DNA from: a virus
IMG/VR virus record: IMGVR_UViG_3300010370_000097
Coordinates: 1 to 37,152 of that record
Reading direction: 5' to 3' (one strand)
DNA: 37,152 nucleotides
Shown here: piece by piece, positions 36,867 through 37,152 of the stretch
Layout of the letters: every line of letters begins with the position of its first letter
Position numbering within the stretch: position 1 is the first letter of the stretch
Translations under genes and position numbers: made by a program
The notes under the pieces: model-generated
Databases searched by the model: none
Told to the model about the DNA's origin: nothing
The model's input: only the letters and a program-made list of their open reading frames with translations

Positions 36867-37152
36867 CGAAAAGTCCTTGTCTTGAAATTCCACATGTAGC
36901 CTTCACTTCAAGTGAATTGCCAATTTGACCGAACAACTGCTTTGGCTCTTCAAGAGTAAAGATTTCATAATAAAGACCATCATACCTCAAAAAATCACCT
37001 TCACGAACAAAAAGGTCTTGATCTTCTTTTAATCTTCTACGATGGAAGTGAACGATAATTTCTGATTTTTTATCCATACCGAAACCTTCGGTCATAGCTG
37101 AACCATAAGAAGACCACTCAACCAAAGCGTAAATTCTTATTGGAGGTAGAAA
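36856..37152 (-). CDS. Head-tail connector / neck protein fragment (5' end cut by window)
   Basis: The last 98 residues of a gene that enters from the right edge; an internal TTG at 37125 is not its start, as the frame stays open to the edge. Visible: IIVHFHRRRL, DLFVREGDFLRYDGLYYEIFTLEEPKQLFGQIG and EVKATCGISRQGLFD. This beta-rich, 'G-D-F-L-R-Y-D-G..YEI' style is seen in neck and connector proteins. With a gp15-like gene next, a gp14-like neck protein is the likeliest identity (inference from order). It overlaps the gp15-like start by 11 nt. Confidence 0.6.
   Translation of the reverse strand, partial: FLPPIRIYALVEWSSYGSAMTEGFGMDKKSEIIVHFHRRRLKEDQDLFVREGDFLRYDGLYYEIFTLEEPKQLFGQIGNSLEVKATCGISRQGLFDAT

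Overview
The window is a continuous stretch of a large tailed-phage genome with a contractile tail (T4-like myovirus grade). Every convincing gene lies on the minus strand, so transcription runs from high to low coordinates. Genes are packed tightly, with many ATGA, GTGA, TAATG or 8-nt stop/start overlaps, and I see no tRNA, CRISPR array or insertion sequence. T4-type virion and replication proteins (sheath gp18, tube gp19, gp15, gp26, gp53-like, UvsX, gp32, gp41-like helicase, RNase H-type exonuclease) occur with non-T4 parts: a C-family DnaE polymerase, a short family-A polymerase, class II (B12-dependent) ribonucleotide reductase, ThyX and UvdE. The host cannot be named. Consensus sigma-70 promoters and B12-dependent RNR point to a bacterium, and several families are ones I associate with marine or environmental T4-superfamily phages.

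Layout in transcription order. (1) 37.15-22.7 kb, virion module: neck/connector fragment, gp15-like tail terminator, sheath, tube, gp26-like hub/tail-chaperone with an overlapping small partner, a small protein, tape measure, two tandem paralogous tail-tube-cap/baseplate proteins, a LysM gp53-like wedge protein, and two large unassigned baseplate or virion proteins. (2) 22.6-18.4 kb, replication/recombination: short family-A polymerase, a tubulin/FtsZ-like protein, gp32, a membrane protein, UvsX. (3) 18.3-16.8 kb: dCMP deaminase and 5'-3' exonuclease. (4) 16.8-13.5 kb: replicative helicase and class II RNR, closed by a terminator. (5) 13.5-12.2 kb: two proteins with 14-residue MKL...(I/L)xE leaders that look like capsid-targeting sequences, one on a protein-kinase-like domain of foreign GC-rich composition and one on a Dps-like ferritin. 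(6) 12.1-2.8 kb, one long operon: GroES-like co-chaperonin, DUF3310, ThyX, many small proteins, glutaredoxin, a nucleotidyltransferase-like protein and DnaE. (7) 2.8-0 kb: Cys-rich protein, UvdE, an unknown protein, dUTPase, a zinc-ribbon protein and the start of an IMP dehydrogenase/GMP reductase gene cut by the window edge.

Two promoter classes follow function. Six sigma-70 promoters, all with exactly 17-bp spacers and usually a GC directly before the -10, precede DNA-metabolism operons. A different motif, CTATTTATT(T), precedes virion-type genes (sheath, pre-tape-measure gene, both leader-bearing proteins) and the Cys-rich gene, and may be the phage late promoter. At three of the sigma-70 promoters an inverted repeat is centred on the -10. 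One arm contains the Shine-Dalgarno sequence and the other lies upstream of the start site. Read-through RNA should hide the ribosome site while RNA begun at the promoter should not.

Together the genes describe a phage that makes its own dNTPs (RNR, dCMP deaminase, dUTPase, ThyX, glutaredoxin, GuaB-like), replicates with its own polymerase, helicase, SSB and recombinase, repairs UV damage, and may load a kinase-like and a Dps-like protein into its capsid.
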